A DNA stretch of 64,000 nucleotides from Paenibacillus sp. FSL W8-0186 (lineage in GTDB: Bacteria > Bacillota > Bacilli > Paenibacillales > Paenibacillaceae), in contig NZ_CP150207.1 in NCBI RefSeq assembly GCF_037969765.1, positions 1,970,001 through 2,034,000 on the forward strand, in the 5' to 3' direction. The position numbers and the translations under genes were made by a program. The notes beneath the pieces were generated by a model. That model had not been told where the DNA came from and searched no databases. It saw only the letters and a list, made by a program, of their open reading frames with translations. This document shows positions 35,187 to 44,025 of this stretch, in pieces; the first letter of the stretch is position 1; every line of letters begins with the position of its first letter.

Positions 35187-36734
35187 ATGCCTCTTCAGGA
35201 AGAAGGTACGCTCGCAGTTGGGTCCGGTCCCATGCTCCTGGCATTTGCCGAATCATGGTACGAATCCGGTTTATCTAAGCTCACGGTATTCATAAGCGAC
35301 ATGGAGGCCACAGACACGGCAAAATTGACACAACTCCGGGACAATGCGCGTCGCGTTAACCTGGAGGTTTCGCTAAAAATCCTTGCAGCCGTAGAAAACG
35401 AGGAACCCGATTGGAGGAGGATCATAGGGCCGTTTCAATTTATTATTTATGCTGCAGAGACAGATGATTGGGGGGAGCTTCGGCAGCTTCAGGAGGCTTG
35501 TATAGCAGAAAGGAGACCGATGCTTCCCGTCGTTGCCGCTCATGGATTGGGATGGATAGGACCTCTGGCTGAACCTGGCGGAAGCGGAAGCTGGGAATCA
35601 GCTTGGCGGCGTATCCATGCCACGGCTGTTCCCAAGAGCCGGGAGCAGGAGCGACTCTCATCCACGGCTGCCGCCGTGTTAACGAATGTTGTCGTGCATC
35701 AATGGCAAAAAGCAAGAAGAGAAGATGAGGAGCTCGATTGCAGGAATCAATGCTTTATTCTGGAGCCGGAGACGTTAACCGGAAGCTGGCATGTGATTGT
35801 TCCACATCCTCTTGTAACCGGGTATGAATTCGCACGGCAGATCCAAACTCCGGAGCTTGACCGAATTCTTGAAATCAGCGCGGAGCCTGTGTCCTCAGAC
35901 GAGTGGTTCGTTTATTTTAATAATTTGACTTCAGAGGTGGCAGGCATATTCCATGCCTGGGGGGAAGGCGACTTGATTCAAATCCCGCTGGCGCAGTGTC
36001 TCGTTCAACCTGTCGACCCGTTAACGGAAGGTCCCGCAGAGCTTCTCCCTGCGATCGTCCGCAGCGGGCTGACGCATGATGAAGCGCGGCGAGAGTCGGC
36101 CCTGGCGGGCTTGGAAGCTCACGCTGTCCGGCTGCTGCCGCTGCAGCTCGCTGGCTTGCCCCAGCATTTGCAGGAGAGCGTGTTCGTCGGAGCGGGGAGC
36201 ACGGCTGCGGAAGCGGTAGGGCGTGCCCTCAGGCTGTGCCTGGAGCAGAAGCTGGCCGAACGGCTGCAATCTCGGAGACAACACGTAAGGCGCATAGCAT
36301 GGACGGAAGCGGAAGATGTCCGCTGCCGTTATTACTTGGAAGCTCTAAATATTACGGGAGGAGAAGTGCTGATTGCTGCGGGCCAGCCGCTGCTTGGCTT
36401 TTCTGTAGTTTGGGTTTGCTCGGGCACTTCATGGTACGTTAGCGCAGACCTCAGCTTTACGCTGGCACTTCGCAGTTCCCTCCAGAAAGCACTGGAAAAG
36501 GCGGAGTCTGCGGAGATAGCGCCTGTGATTGAGGAGGATCAAGGTAACGGGGTGGCCATGATTACTAACGGCGAATCTATGGATTATTCGTCGTTGACAC
36601 AGGAGGCGGTTCAAAATTTGAAGCAGTCCTCTGCTGCTTTAAAGGTATTCGATTTGCGAAGCGAGTCATTCCTTGGAGAAGGACCCTTTGTATTATATGG
36701 AGTTATCCTCAAAGAAGAGGAGGAGATCCTGTGA
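35187..36734 (+). CDS. TOMM maturation protein, ocin-ThiF-like
   Basis: The 515-residue product resembles the putative thiazole-containing bacteriocin maturation protein of Bacillus (TIGR03693-like). It has a degenerate ThiF/E1-like N-terminal region (VGSGPMLLAFAESWYESG; FIIYAAETDDWGELRQL) and a YcaO-associated C-terminal region. Such proteins are thought to bind the precursor leader peptide or assist the cyclodehydratase. GGAAGGAGG precedes the ATG. Its stop overlaps the next gene by GTGA. Confidence 0.75.
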   Translation: MPLQEEGTLAVGSGPMLLAFAESWYESGLSKLTVFISDMEATDTAKLTQLRDNARRVNLEVSLKILAAVENEEPDWRRIIGPFQFIIYAAETDDWGELRQLQEACIAERRPMLPVVAAHGLGWIGPLAEPGGSGSWESAWRRIHATAVPKSREQERLSSTAAAVLTNVVVHQWQKARREDEELDCRNQCFILEPETLTGSWHVIVPHPLVTGYEFARQIQTPELDRILEISAEPVSSDEWFVYFNNLTSEVAGIFHAWGEGDLIQIPLAQCLVQPVDPLTEGPAELLPAIVRSGLTHDEARRESALAGLEAHAVRLLPLQLAGLPQHLQESVFVGAGSTAAEAVGRALRLCLEQKLAERLQSRRQHVRRIAWTEAEDVRCRYYLEALNITGGEVLIAAGQPLLGFSVVWVCSGTSWYVSADLSFTLALRSSLQKALEKAESAEIAPVIEEDQGNGVAMITNGESMDYSSLTQEAVQNLKQSSAALKVFDLRSESFLGEGPFVLYGVILKEEEEIL

Positions 36735-38671
36735 GTTCCGTGTTCATCGTTGGGGAGGGAAGGCTTGCGGACACGGTGTGTCAGTATTTGTCCGGTTATT
36801 CGATCATTCGGAGGCCGGATTTTAGCGAAGGCGTACCGGAAGCAAAGCTCGTTTTGGTGCTGCAGGAAGAGGAGCAGGAGGATTCCTCTCTATCACGCCA
36901 AGCAGAGAGAATTCTACAGCCGCTGGGAATCCCTTGGTTATGTGCTTATATATCTTTGGGAGAAGGCGTAATTGGCCCGCTGGTTCGTCCAGGGGGAACC
37001 GGCTGCTTTCAATGTGCTGAGACAAGGCTGTCTTTGGCAGGAAGCCATCGGGAAGAAGTAGAGGAAATGCTCATGAAGCTGGTCGATCCCGATTATATTC
37101 CTTCCTTCCAGGGCAGGCCGCTAGCGGCAGGATTGACTTACATGGCACATATCGTTGCGAGGGAAGTAGTAAAGATGATACGGGGCGACAGGACAAATTG
37201 CGAGGAGCATGTCTATCTTGTTCATCTCGGCACGCTGGAGTGCACCATTCATTATATTCTCCCTCGCGGAGCATGTCCGGCCTGCAGCCATATGCCGGAT
37301 GACACGCCGGAATCGGCCGAAATACTGCTGAAGCCCTGCCGCAAGCTAGGGCAGAGTTACCGCTGCCGATCGATGGATGATCTACAGGACATTTTGACCA
37401 AAGATTATTGGGATCGCCGTACCGGTTTTTTTAATGACAAGTACTGGGATATGGCGTCTCCATTTGCCAGCGTTGCCTTTAACCTGCCGGTTGGCTACTA
37501 TGATGAAGTGACGGGGGGGCGTTCTGAATCCTATAAGAGCAGTGAGCTTGCAGCCCTGCTAGAGGGGCTGGAACGGTATTGCGGCATCGAACCCCGGGGT
37601 AAACGAACGGTCGTGTTCGACAGCTATGCTCGTTTGCAGGATGTCGCTATCGACCCTGCCAGGGTGGGCTTCCATGCCGAGGAGCAATATGAGCAGGCGG
37701 ATTTTTCCTTCAAACGGTTTGACCCGGAATCTCCCATGGAATGGGTTTGGGGTTACTCGTTCCTGGAGCAGCGTCCCATTCTGATTCCTAAGCTGCTTGC
37801 TTATTACAGCATGAGCGACGGAGGAGGATTCGTTTACGAAACTTCAAACGGATGCGCCGTGGGGGGGAGTCTGGAGGAAGCGATTTTGTACGGGATTCTT
37901 GAGGTCGTCGAGCGGGACTCCTTCCTGATGACTTGGTATGCAAGGCTTCCGGTGCCGCGACTGCAGCATAGCTCGTCGGGTGACCCCGAGCTCTCCCTGA
38001 TGATCAGCCGCGTACAGGCAGTTATGGGATACGAAGTACATTTGTACAATACGACGATGGAAAACGGAATCCCGAGCATATGGGCCCTGGCTAAAGGAAG
38101 CAGCGAGCAGGGTGTAAATCTGCTATGTGCGGCGGGTGCACATCTAGACCCGGTCAGGGCAGCCAAGAGCGCTGTCCACGAGCTCGCTAGCCTGCTTCCG
38201 TTTGCTGAGAAGAGGCGGCGAGCGCGCGAGGAGGAGGCAGAGGCGATGCTGGATGATTCGTTCCTTGTCGAGCACATGGAAGATCATTCTCTGCTGTACA
38301 GCTTGCCGCAAGCGGAGGAAAGGCTGCGGTTTCTGCTGGGTGGGCAGCGCCCCCTCCGGACCTTTGCTGAAGAATTCCGTCCCTTCCCGGCTAACGAGGA
38401 TTTAACGGAGGACTTAAAATCTGTCCTTCAAGTGTTCCATGATTTACAATTGGATGTTATTGTTGTTGATCAATCGTCGAAGGAGACGCTCCGTCATGGA
38501 CTGCACTGTGTGAAAGTGCTGATTCCAGGAATGCTGCCGATGACCTTCGGCCATCATTTTACCCGGCTGAATGGTCTGGACCGGGTTCTGGATGTTCCGA
38601 TGAAGCTAGGATACGCAAGCCGCAGGCTTACTCCCGAAGATCTCAACCCTTTTCCCCATCCATTCCCGTAG
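36731..38671 (+). CDS. TOMM cyclodehydratase: leader-binding domain fused to YcaO
   Basis: The 646-residue product has an N-terminal ThiF-like part (about 1-200) with a tetracysteine zinc site (GCFQC and CPAC). A YcaO domain (about 230-640) follows, with SSELAALLEGLERYCG, ETSNGCAVGGSLEEAILYGILEVVERDSF and HELASLLPF. It ends NPFPHPFP, the PxPxP C-terminus typical of azoline-forming YcaO enzymes. With ATP and a leader-binding partner it would convert Cys, Ser or Thr to azolines. It starts with GTG in a four-base overlap with the gene upstream. Confidence 0.92.
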   Translation: MSSVFIVGEGRLADTVCQYLSGYSIIRRPDFSEGVPEAKLVLVLQEEEQEDSSLSRQAERILQPLGIPWLCAYISLGEGVIGPLVRPGGTGCFQCAETRLSLAGSHREEVEEMLMKLVDPDYIPSFQGRPLAAGLTYMAHIVAREVVKMIRGDRTNCEEHVYLVHLGTLECTIHYILPRGACPACSHMPDDTPESAEILLKPCRKLGQSYRCRSMDDLQDILTKDYWDRRTGFFNDKYWDMASPFASVAFNLPVGYYDEVTGGRSESYKSSELAALLEGLERYCGIEPRGKRTVVFDSYARLQDVAIDPARVGFHAEEQYEQADFSFKRFDPESPMEWVWGYSFLEQRPILIPKLLAYYSMSDGGGFVYETSNGCAVGGSLEEAILYGILEVVERDSFLMTWYARLPVPRLQHSSSGDPELSLMISRVQAVMGYEVHLYNTTMENGIPSIWALAKGSSEQGVNLLCAAGAHLDPVRAAKSAVHELASLLPFAEKRRRAREEEAEAMLDDSFLVEHMEDHSLLYSLPQAEERLRFLLGGQRPLRTFAEEFRPFPANEDLTEDLKSVLQVFHDLQLDVIVVDQSSKETLRHGLHCVKVLIPGMLPMTFGHHFTRLNGLDRVLDVPMKLGYASRRLTPEDLNPFPHPFP

Positions 38672-38794
38672 TGTTTGTAACGGAAGCCCTTCTTTTAGGC
38701 AAATTATCAAGTTTTTTTATCTTAGATACCAGTCCAATCCCTGAACGGTACTTCATCATAAAATTTAGAAGAAACCTGGAAGGGAGGATGAACT

Positions 38795-38905
38795 ATGGGA
38801 GAACTGGGTGGAATCGGCAGCTGTCACGGCCTGTTTACTAGCACAGGCGTAATCCTTGTGCTCTTCATTCTGTTGGTTATTGTTTCCCGTGCGTTTGTTA
38901 TCTAA
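38795..38905 (+). CDS. Tiny membrane peptide, 36 aa (YjcZ/tiny-TM-like)
   Basis: An ATG behind AGGGAGG starts MGELGGIGSCHGLFTSTG, followed by one hydrophobic helix (VILVLFILLVIV) and SRAFVI. It resembles the YjcZ/tiny-TM small proteins of sporulating Bacilli. It is 123 bases after the cyclodehydratase gene and before the terminator, so it is probably in the operon. The SC and TST residues could in theory be cyclised, but a membrane helix is unlike known TOMM precursors. Confidence 0.75.
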   Translation: MGELGGIGSCHGLFTSTGVILVLFILLVIVSRAFVI

Positions 38906-38934
38906 TTAATGCGCTGTGTTCATCTTCATAGTCA

Positions 38935-38966
38935 ATGCCCAAGCCTAACCGGCTTGGGCATTTTTT
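38935..38966 (+). terminator. Terminator of the TOMM operon
   Basis: An 11-bp perfect stem ATGCCCAAGCC / GGCTTGGGCAT with a five-base loop and a T-run. Confidence 0.92.
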
Positions 38967-39032
38967 CTTGCCTGGTCATCCGTTGTTTAAAAATTGACCA
39001 TATATGAACGTACATACAATGCTATTTCCGAG

Positions 39033-39668
39033 TTAGATAAATAACCTCTTCTTGCGTGCTAACACCAGCGATGGCAAAATAAGCAGCAGCGTGATTGAGC
39101 CGTACACCCCAAGGATGTAGCTGGTCTTATAAGCAAGGCCAAATGCATGATGGCACAGTAAGGAAATCAGATGAATGAACAGATTCGTAAAACAGAAGGC
39201 GTAGCTTCGGAACATCCAGTTACGATGGCGAATCATGTCCCGTTTCTTGATATGATACAGCGCGATCACCGTCATGCCGGGCCAGATCATATTCAGCAGA
39301 TTGAAGGGAATGCTGGTCAGCTTCCCGCCTGTGGCGTATGGAGCCATATAGCCGGACGTCAAGGAGACGAGAAACATGGATACGAAATAGACGTAACCGT
39401 TGATCCTATGAAATTTGCGGGAGCGCTCGAATAAGCTGCTAGAAAAATTGATGATGCCCGATCCCATGGCTAGACAGGCAAAAATGACATGAAAATACAT
39501 GACATTAAGCCAAACGGGTATTTGGAGAGGCCGTTTAAGATTTGTTTTGTGGCTTAGAAAGCCCGCCGCTTGCGGGTCGTAGACAAAGTTATAATAGACG
39601 ACATAAATGATAAAGGCTAGTGAAACGACCGAGAGAAGATAGAGCGCTTTCTTGTTCAGCATTGTCAT
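39033..39668 (-). CDS. DUF2306 family membrane protein, copy 2
   Basis: The 211-residue product shares SHKTNLKRPLQIPVWLNVMYFH, RKFHRINGYVYF, GYMAPYATGGK and RHRNWMFRSYAFCFTN with the protein of 29277-29924, so the two are paralogs about 10 kb apart. It has about six membrane helices and conserved His residues. The start is ATG 39668 or 39662; only GGGG is upstream. Function is unknown. Confidence 0.85.
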   Translation of the reverse strand: MTMLNKKALYLLSVVSLAFIIYVVYYNFVYDPQAAGFLSHKTNLKRPLQIPVWLNVMYFHVIFACLAMGSGIINFSSSLFERSRKFHRINGYVYFVSMFLVSLTSGYMAPYATGGKLTSIPFNLLNMIWPGMTVIALYHIKKRDMIRHRNWMFRSYAFCFTNLFIHLISLLCHHAFGLAYKTSYILGVYGSITLLLILPSLVLARKKRLFI

Positions 39669-39764
39669 GTAACCCCATAAAATTGTGATGTAACCCCGCC
39701 GCCAAGAACGCGACTCGGGACGGCTAAATGATACCCCACCCAGCAAAATTTAACAATAACAAAA

Positions 39765-39811
39765 TGCGGGACCGTGCTCGCCAATGACAGCTTGGCCGCT
39801 CGATCCCGTCA
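39765..39811 (-). terminator. Terminator of the GH43 gene
   Basis: GCGGGACCGTGCTCGCCAA pairs, with mismatches, with TTGGCCGCTCGATCCCGT. On the minus strand the stem is followed by a T-rich ATTTTGTTATTG run. It lies just past the GH43 stop. Confidence 0.75.
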
Positions 39812-39818
39812 CATTGTC

Positions 39819-40799
39819 TTATTTATATGGATCGATCGTCTGGATCGTCCCGTCATCGTTGTATTTCAGTTCCGTGAACTTCACGCTGCGCTTGTTGTCG
39901 GCTCCTCCGGACAAGGAGCTGTCGTGGTAGAACAAATACCATTTGTCCTTGAATTGCACGATAGAATGGTGGGTGGTCCAGCCGAGAACAGGCGTTAGAA
40001 TCGTCCCTTTGTAAACGTAAGGACCCATTGGATTTTTGCTCATCGCATAGACGATTTTGTGTGTAGAACCGGTTGAATAGGACAGATAGTAGTACCCGTT
40101 ATGTTTATGAACCCATGGTCCTTCGAAAAATCTGCGATCCTCATCCCCGGCAAGCAGCGGATTTCCGTCCTCGTCCACGATGGATATTTCTACAGGTGTG
40201 TCTTTGAAGGTCAGCATATCCTCGCTGAGCTCGGCCACCCTTGGTCCAAGTGCAGGCGCGTCTGCAGCAGGCCCCTCTGCGTCAGGCTTGAAGGTGCCGG
40301 TTTGCCATTTCTCCAGCTGTCCGCCCCACAGGCCGCCGAAATAAATATATGCTTTGTCGTCCTCATCGACCAGAACGGCAGGATCGATGCTGAAGCTTCC
40401 CGGGATATAGTCCGGCTGCGGCGTAAACGGCCCGGCTGGAGAAGAACTGGTTGCTACGCCGAGTCTGAAAATACCGTCATGATCCCGGGCTGGGAAGAAC
40501 AAGTAATATGTATTGTTCTTGTAGGCGGCATCGGGAGCCCACAGCTGCTGCTTGGCCCATGGAATGTCGCGAAGATGCAGAACCTCGCCATGGTCGACGC
40601 AAGGGGAATCAGTATCTTCCATGGATAGGACGTGGTAATCCTCCATGTCGTATTGGTCGCCGTTGTCATTGGATTCCATTTCATGATCAAGGTCATGCGA
40701 AGGGTAGATGTACAGCTTGCCCTCAAATACGTGGGCAGAAGGGTCTGCGGTATAAATATGAGTAACTAAAGGCTCGTTTTGCTTTACTGGTTTGCTCAT
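39819..40799 (-). CDS. Glycoside hydrolase family 43 enzyme
   Basis: The 326-residue cytoplasmic protein has the GH43 five-blade propeller motifs: the general base region YTADPSAHVF, the pKa-modulating Asp in FSIDPAVLVDED and the general acid Glu in RRFFEGPWVHKHNGYYYLSYS. Family members are beta-xylosidases or alpha-L-arabinofuranosidases; without a signal peptide it would act on imported oligosaccharides. GGAGG precedes the ATG. A GH10 xylanase is also in the window, but not adjacent. Confidence 0.93.
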   Translation of the reverse strand: MSKPVKQNEPLVTHIYTADPSAHVFEGKLYIYPSHDLDHEMESNDNGDQYDMEDYHVLSMEDTDSPCVDHGEVLHLRDIPWAKQQLWAPDAAYKNNTYYLFFPARDHDGIFRLGVATSSSPAGPFTPQPDYIPGSFSIDPAVLVDEDDKAYIYFGGLWGGQLEKWQTGTFKPDAEGPAADAPALGPRVAELSEDMLTFKDTPVEISIVDEDGNPLLAGDEDRRFFEGPWVHKHNGYYYLSYSTGSTHKIVYAMSKNPMGPYVYKGTILTPVLGWTTHHSIVQFKDKWYLFYHDSSLSGGADNKRSVKFTELKYNDDGTIQTIDPYK

Positions 40800-41053
40800 T
40801 GGAATTCCTCCTTGGTAGCGTCCTAGAAAAATAGGCTGACTATTTTTATTTTAGCAAAAATACAGCGAAGATAGACCCCAAAAATGTTTTGTTTTTCACC
40901 AAAAAACTATATTTAATTCCAAAGATAGCTGAGTCCGGCTGACGTTACGGCTGTCTGATTCAAGCTTGCCTGGAATTATGAGGCTGCATAGCTGCTCAAA
41001 GCATTCTCGATATAACCCCTTGCTAAAGCTGCACAAAGCTGTTTTTAACCTTC

Positions 41054-41183
41054 AAATGATGCAAAAGTGCAGCAATATTTTTAGATTTTGGCTCTATCGA
41101 GAAATGATACTGCAATAATACGGGAATTTGGACAGTCTATGTCTGGTTTTTGAGTTTTCCCCCAGGAATGATGCACTTTTGCA
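41054..41183. repeat. Dispersed AAATGAT/TGCA repeats downstream of the decayed third paralog
   Basis: AAATGAT occurs at 41054 and 41102 (48 bp apart), and AATGAT again near 41168. TGCAAAAGTGCA (41060-41071) has its reverse complement TGCACTTTTGCA at 41172-41183. The stretch 40800-41262 otherwise shows no gene. The repeat lies 3' of a relative of the two nuclease-like genes, but it does not keep their 182-bp geometry. Confidence 0.5.
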
Positions 41184-41262
41184 GAAATTTTACCCGTAGT
41201 GGACCAGAAGGTGTACGTGAATACGAAATTTCAACCGGAATTTAATCCCTATCATTTTATAG

Positions 41263-41800
41263 TCACTGGATATCGCTGGGCTGCATCTCGTATCTTACAA
41301 TGTATTTGCCATTCCGCCCTGTTGCAGTTGTGAAGTATCCTTTGGCGCATAGCGATTGCAGCGTTCATACAGCCGTTCGATGATTGACGTTTAAATGAGT
41401 TTCGACATCAATAGGACGCAGAGGACGAGCAAGGCTACAGGCAAGGCGGATTACTTCACGTTCCGCTATATGGATAAGGCTGGCAGGCGAAATATCCGCC
41501 TGATAACGGCTAAGCACCATGCGCAGCAGCGTAATGCATAACTCAGGGCGGCGGGCCACGTCGTCATATGCAAAAGAGATGACCTGGAATCCCATGGCGG
41601 ATAAGAAGGTTTCACGGTTGAGCTCGTTGCAGTATTTTTGCCTGTCCATATCTCTAACATGGGGGCCGAATCCCTTGATCTCAATGATCAGTTTTGCAGC
41701 CAGGTTGAACCAAGCAAAATCACAAAAATAAGAGCGTCCGCGCCAATCCAGCACTTCATATTCAGGATGAAGTCCAAAGCGGCAGCGTTTCGTATAATGT
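41263..41800 (-). pseudogene. Decayed third nuclease-like/winged-helix paralog
   Basis: The minus-strand frame reads HPEYEVLDWRGRSYFCDFAWF, then IIEIKGFGPHVRDMDRQKY and a winged-helix start ARPLRPIDVETHLNVNHRTAV, followed by TGA (plus 41365-41367). The same frame continues TLQSLCAKGYFTTATGRNGKY to 41263, matching the winged-helix end of the two paralogs, so the TGA is an internal nonsense codon. The N-terminal third is missing. Unlike the intact copies it keeps a canonical E-I-K. Confidence 0.75.
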
Positions 41801-41924
41801 TGTTAACTGTATGCATTGGAAAAATAAATCGGCATTGCCATCCTGGAAGGAAAAGGTTTTAATAAAAGTGAGTCCAGAGCTTGCACAACACTAAATTTGA
41901 AGCTTAGGAAGGGGAGTCTTACAT

Positions 41925-42347
41925 ATGAAACCGCGAATAACCGTGCTTACATTAGGTGTAGATGATTTAGAAAGATCGCTGCATTTTTATCGGGATGGCC
42001 TCGGCTTTCCTACAGAAGGCATTGTTGGGCAAGAGTTCGAGCACGGGGCAGTGGCCTTCTTCGATCTGCATGCAGGTCTCAAGCTGGCTATTTGGAGGCG
42101 AAAGGATATTTCTTACGAGGCCAAGGTACCGCTCGCAGCGCCCAGTTCAACGGAAATGACGATCGGCCACAATGTAGGCAGCAAAGCGGAAGTCGATCAG
42201 GTGATCGAGCAGGCGAGGCAGGCAGGCGCAACGATCACCGATCCGCCGCATGATACGTTCTGGGGAGGATATTCGGCTCACTTCCTTGATCCAGACGGCC
42301 ATTTGTGGGAGATAGTCTGGAATCCGGCGTGGGAGTTAGAGCCTTAG
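41925..42347 (+). CDS. VOC (glyoxalase/bleomycin resistance-like) family protein
   Basis: The 140-residue product has two beta-alpha-beta-beta-beta modules. ITVLTLGVDDLERSLHFYRDGLGF opens the first, and FLDPDGHLWEIVWNP ends the second with the usual metal-ligand Glu. Substrate unknown. GGAAGGGGAG precedes the ATG. Confidence 0.9.
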   Translation: MKPRITVLTLGVDDLERSLHFYRDGLGFPTEGIVGQEFEHGAVAFFDLHAGLKLAIWRRKDISYEAKVPLAAPSSTEMTIGHNVGSKAEVDQVIEQARQAGATITDPPHDTFWGGYSAHFLDPDGHLWEIVWNPAWELEP

Positions 42348-42355
42348 CAGAAGGA

Positions 42356-42426
42356 GATTCAATTTGCTGCTAAATGAAACAGTGATCGTAACTGGAGCGG
42401 CTTGGTGGATCGGAAAAGCATTCTTT
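42356..42426 (+). pseudogene. Orphan 5' fragment of a short-chain dehydrogenase gene
   Basis: The segment includes the ribosome site GGAGATTCAATTTG and a frame reading LLNETVIVTGAAWWIGKA. It is nearly the same as the start of the SDR gene at 47694 (LLNEKVIVTGAASGIGKE), including the untranslated bases before the TTG start. The rest of the gene is absent. Confidence 0.7.
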
Positions 42427-42440
42427 TATGTATGAATTCA

Positions 42441-42487
42441 AATACAAATCCCAACTTACATCCCCGTTGAAGTTGGGATTTTGTATT
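42441..42487 (+). terminator. Hairpin before the hydrolase gene
   Basis: AATACAAATCCCAACTT pairs with AAGTTGGGATTTTGTATT with one bulge. It lies between the SDR fragment and the hydrolase gene and may end the VOC transcript. Confidence 0.6.
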
Positions 42488-42568
42488 TCGGCGAGAATGC
42501 CCTTTTATTCATCAAATGTTCATAACTTCCTGCTATCCTCCCTTATATATCGAAAGGAGAGATTTCAG

Positions 42569-43999
42569 ATGAAGTGGTTGGAGATCGGGATGGCTCTGGT
42601 CGTCATGTTGATTATTTTTGGATACGTGTCAGGCGTCCTAGTGAAGGGCAAAAGAATGTTTGCCGTGGTCGGCACAGGCATCTTGATCCTTGGAGGACAT
42701 ATGCTGCTGGAAGGTTATAGGATGCAAATGATATTGTTCTATGCTCTCTTCGCTGTAATCTTATCAGGCTTCATATTTGGCGTGTTGTTCAGAAAGACGA
42801 TTGAAATGAATGAAAGACCGAAGTTATGGAAAAGGATTACCGCACTGAGTATGGGGATCGTGACGGTGGCCGCTGCGCTTGCTGTCCCTCTGTATGCATT
42901 CCCGCTCATTGTTTTGCCAAGTCCAACGGGAACCCATCATGTGGGTACGGTCAACTACCATTGGATCGATGACAGTCGTGCAGAGGTGCGGACTGCTGCG
43001 GAAGGCGACAACCGGGAGGTTATGGTCCGGGTCTGGTACCCGGCAAAATTAGTGGATAATATGCGGCCCGCTCCCTATGCTCATCCTGCCCGGCAGCTGA
43101 AATTATTAGGCAAAGGTCAACCATTGTATGTAAATGCAATCATAGATTCTTTTAAAAACGTCAAGACACATTCCTATCTGCATTTGCCGGTCTCATCAGC
43201 CCAGTCCGGGTACCCTGTTCTTCTCTTCTCTCCGGGTTTTGGAGCCTCTAATTTCATGTACACGAGTATGACTGAAAATTTGGCGAGCCACGGTTACATC
43301 GTAGTAGCGGTAGAGCATCCGTATTATACGGAAATCCCGACTTTGTTTCCGGATGGACGAGTAACGAAAGAAAAAGTAGTTATAGCGGAAGAATCATTGG
43401 TCTGGGATAATATGGATGAACATATGCAGCTATGGGTGGATGATATCAAGTTTGTTCTCCATAGATTGTATGATTTGAATGAAAAAGATCCGCATAATAT
43501 TTTAGCCGGAAGACTGGATCTCCATCGGATCGGCATGCTCGGCCACTCTTTTGGCGGGGCAGCTGCAGCGCAGGTTATGCACCAGGATTCCCGGGTATTG
43601 TCTGGTGTAAATATGGATGGTTTTCCATTTGGCGCAAAGATTGATGACGGACTGCCCAATCCGTTCTTATACATTCAAACAAGCTATAGTGATGATTTTG
43701 CCAATTTAGAGCTGTCTGATGAGGATTGGTCAGGTTCTAACGAATACTCAGGACTCGACCTTAAGATTGAATATGCCAGGGAGGCGGCCGAGCTGCTCCA
43801 GCGAAAGGAAGGAATTTTAAAAAATGGCGGGATGGAGTGGGTGGTTCCCGAGGCTGATCATATGAGCTTTTCCGATATCGTGCTGTATTCGCCTCTGTTT
43901 GGCAACCGCGACCTATCTTTGCTTGAAAAGGTTAATGAGAAGCTGTTGCGGTTTTTCGATGATTATGTGAAAGCTGAACATGTTCATTCCGCAGAATAA
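42569..43999 (+). CDS. Membrane-anchored alpha/beta hydrolase, PAF-acetylhydrolase-like
   Basis: The 476-residue product has about four membrane helices in the first 120 residues. An alpha/beta-hydrolase domain follows, with oxyanion region LLFSPGFGASN, nucleophile elbow GHSFGG and a late His in VPEADHMSF. It resembles platelet-activating-factor acetylhydrolase-type lipases; the substrate is unknown. The ATG at 42569 has AAAGGAGAG upstream. A two-component pair follows within 30 bases, which suggests a shared transcript. Confidence 0.88.
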   Translation: MKWLEIGMALVVMLIIFGYVSGVLVKGKRMFAVVGTGILILGGHMLLEGYRMQMILFYALFAVILSGFIFGVLFRKTIEMNERPKLWKRITALSMGIVTVAAALAVPLYAFPLIVLPSPTGTHHVGTVNYHWIDDSRAEVRTAAEGDNREVMVRVWYPAKLVDNMRPAPYAHPARQLKLLGKGQPLYVNAIIDSFKNVKTHSYLHLPVSSAQSGYPVLLFSPGFGASNFMYTSMTENLASHGYIVVAVEHPYYTEIPTLFPDGRVTKEKVVIAEESLVWDNMDEHMQLWVDDIKFVLHRLYDLNEKDPHNILAGRLDLHRIGMLGHSFGGAAAAQVMHQDSRVLSGVNMDGFPFGAKIDDGLPNPFLYIQTSYSDDFANLELSDEDWSGSNEYSGLDLKIEYAREAAELLQRKEGILKNGGMEWVVPEADHMSFSDIVLYSPLFGNRDLSLLEKVNEKLLRFFDDYVKAEHVHSAE

Positions 44000-44025
44000 C
44001 GATGAAATGGCAGAGGAGAACACGG

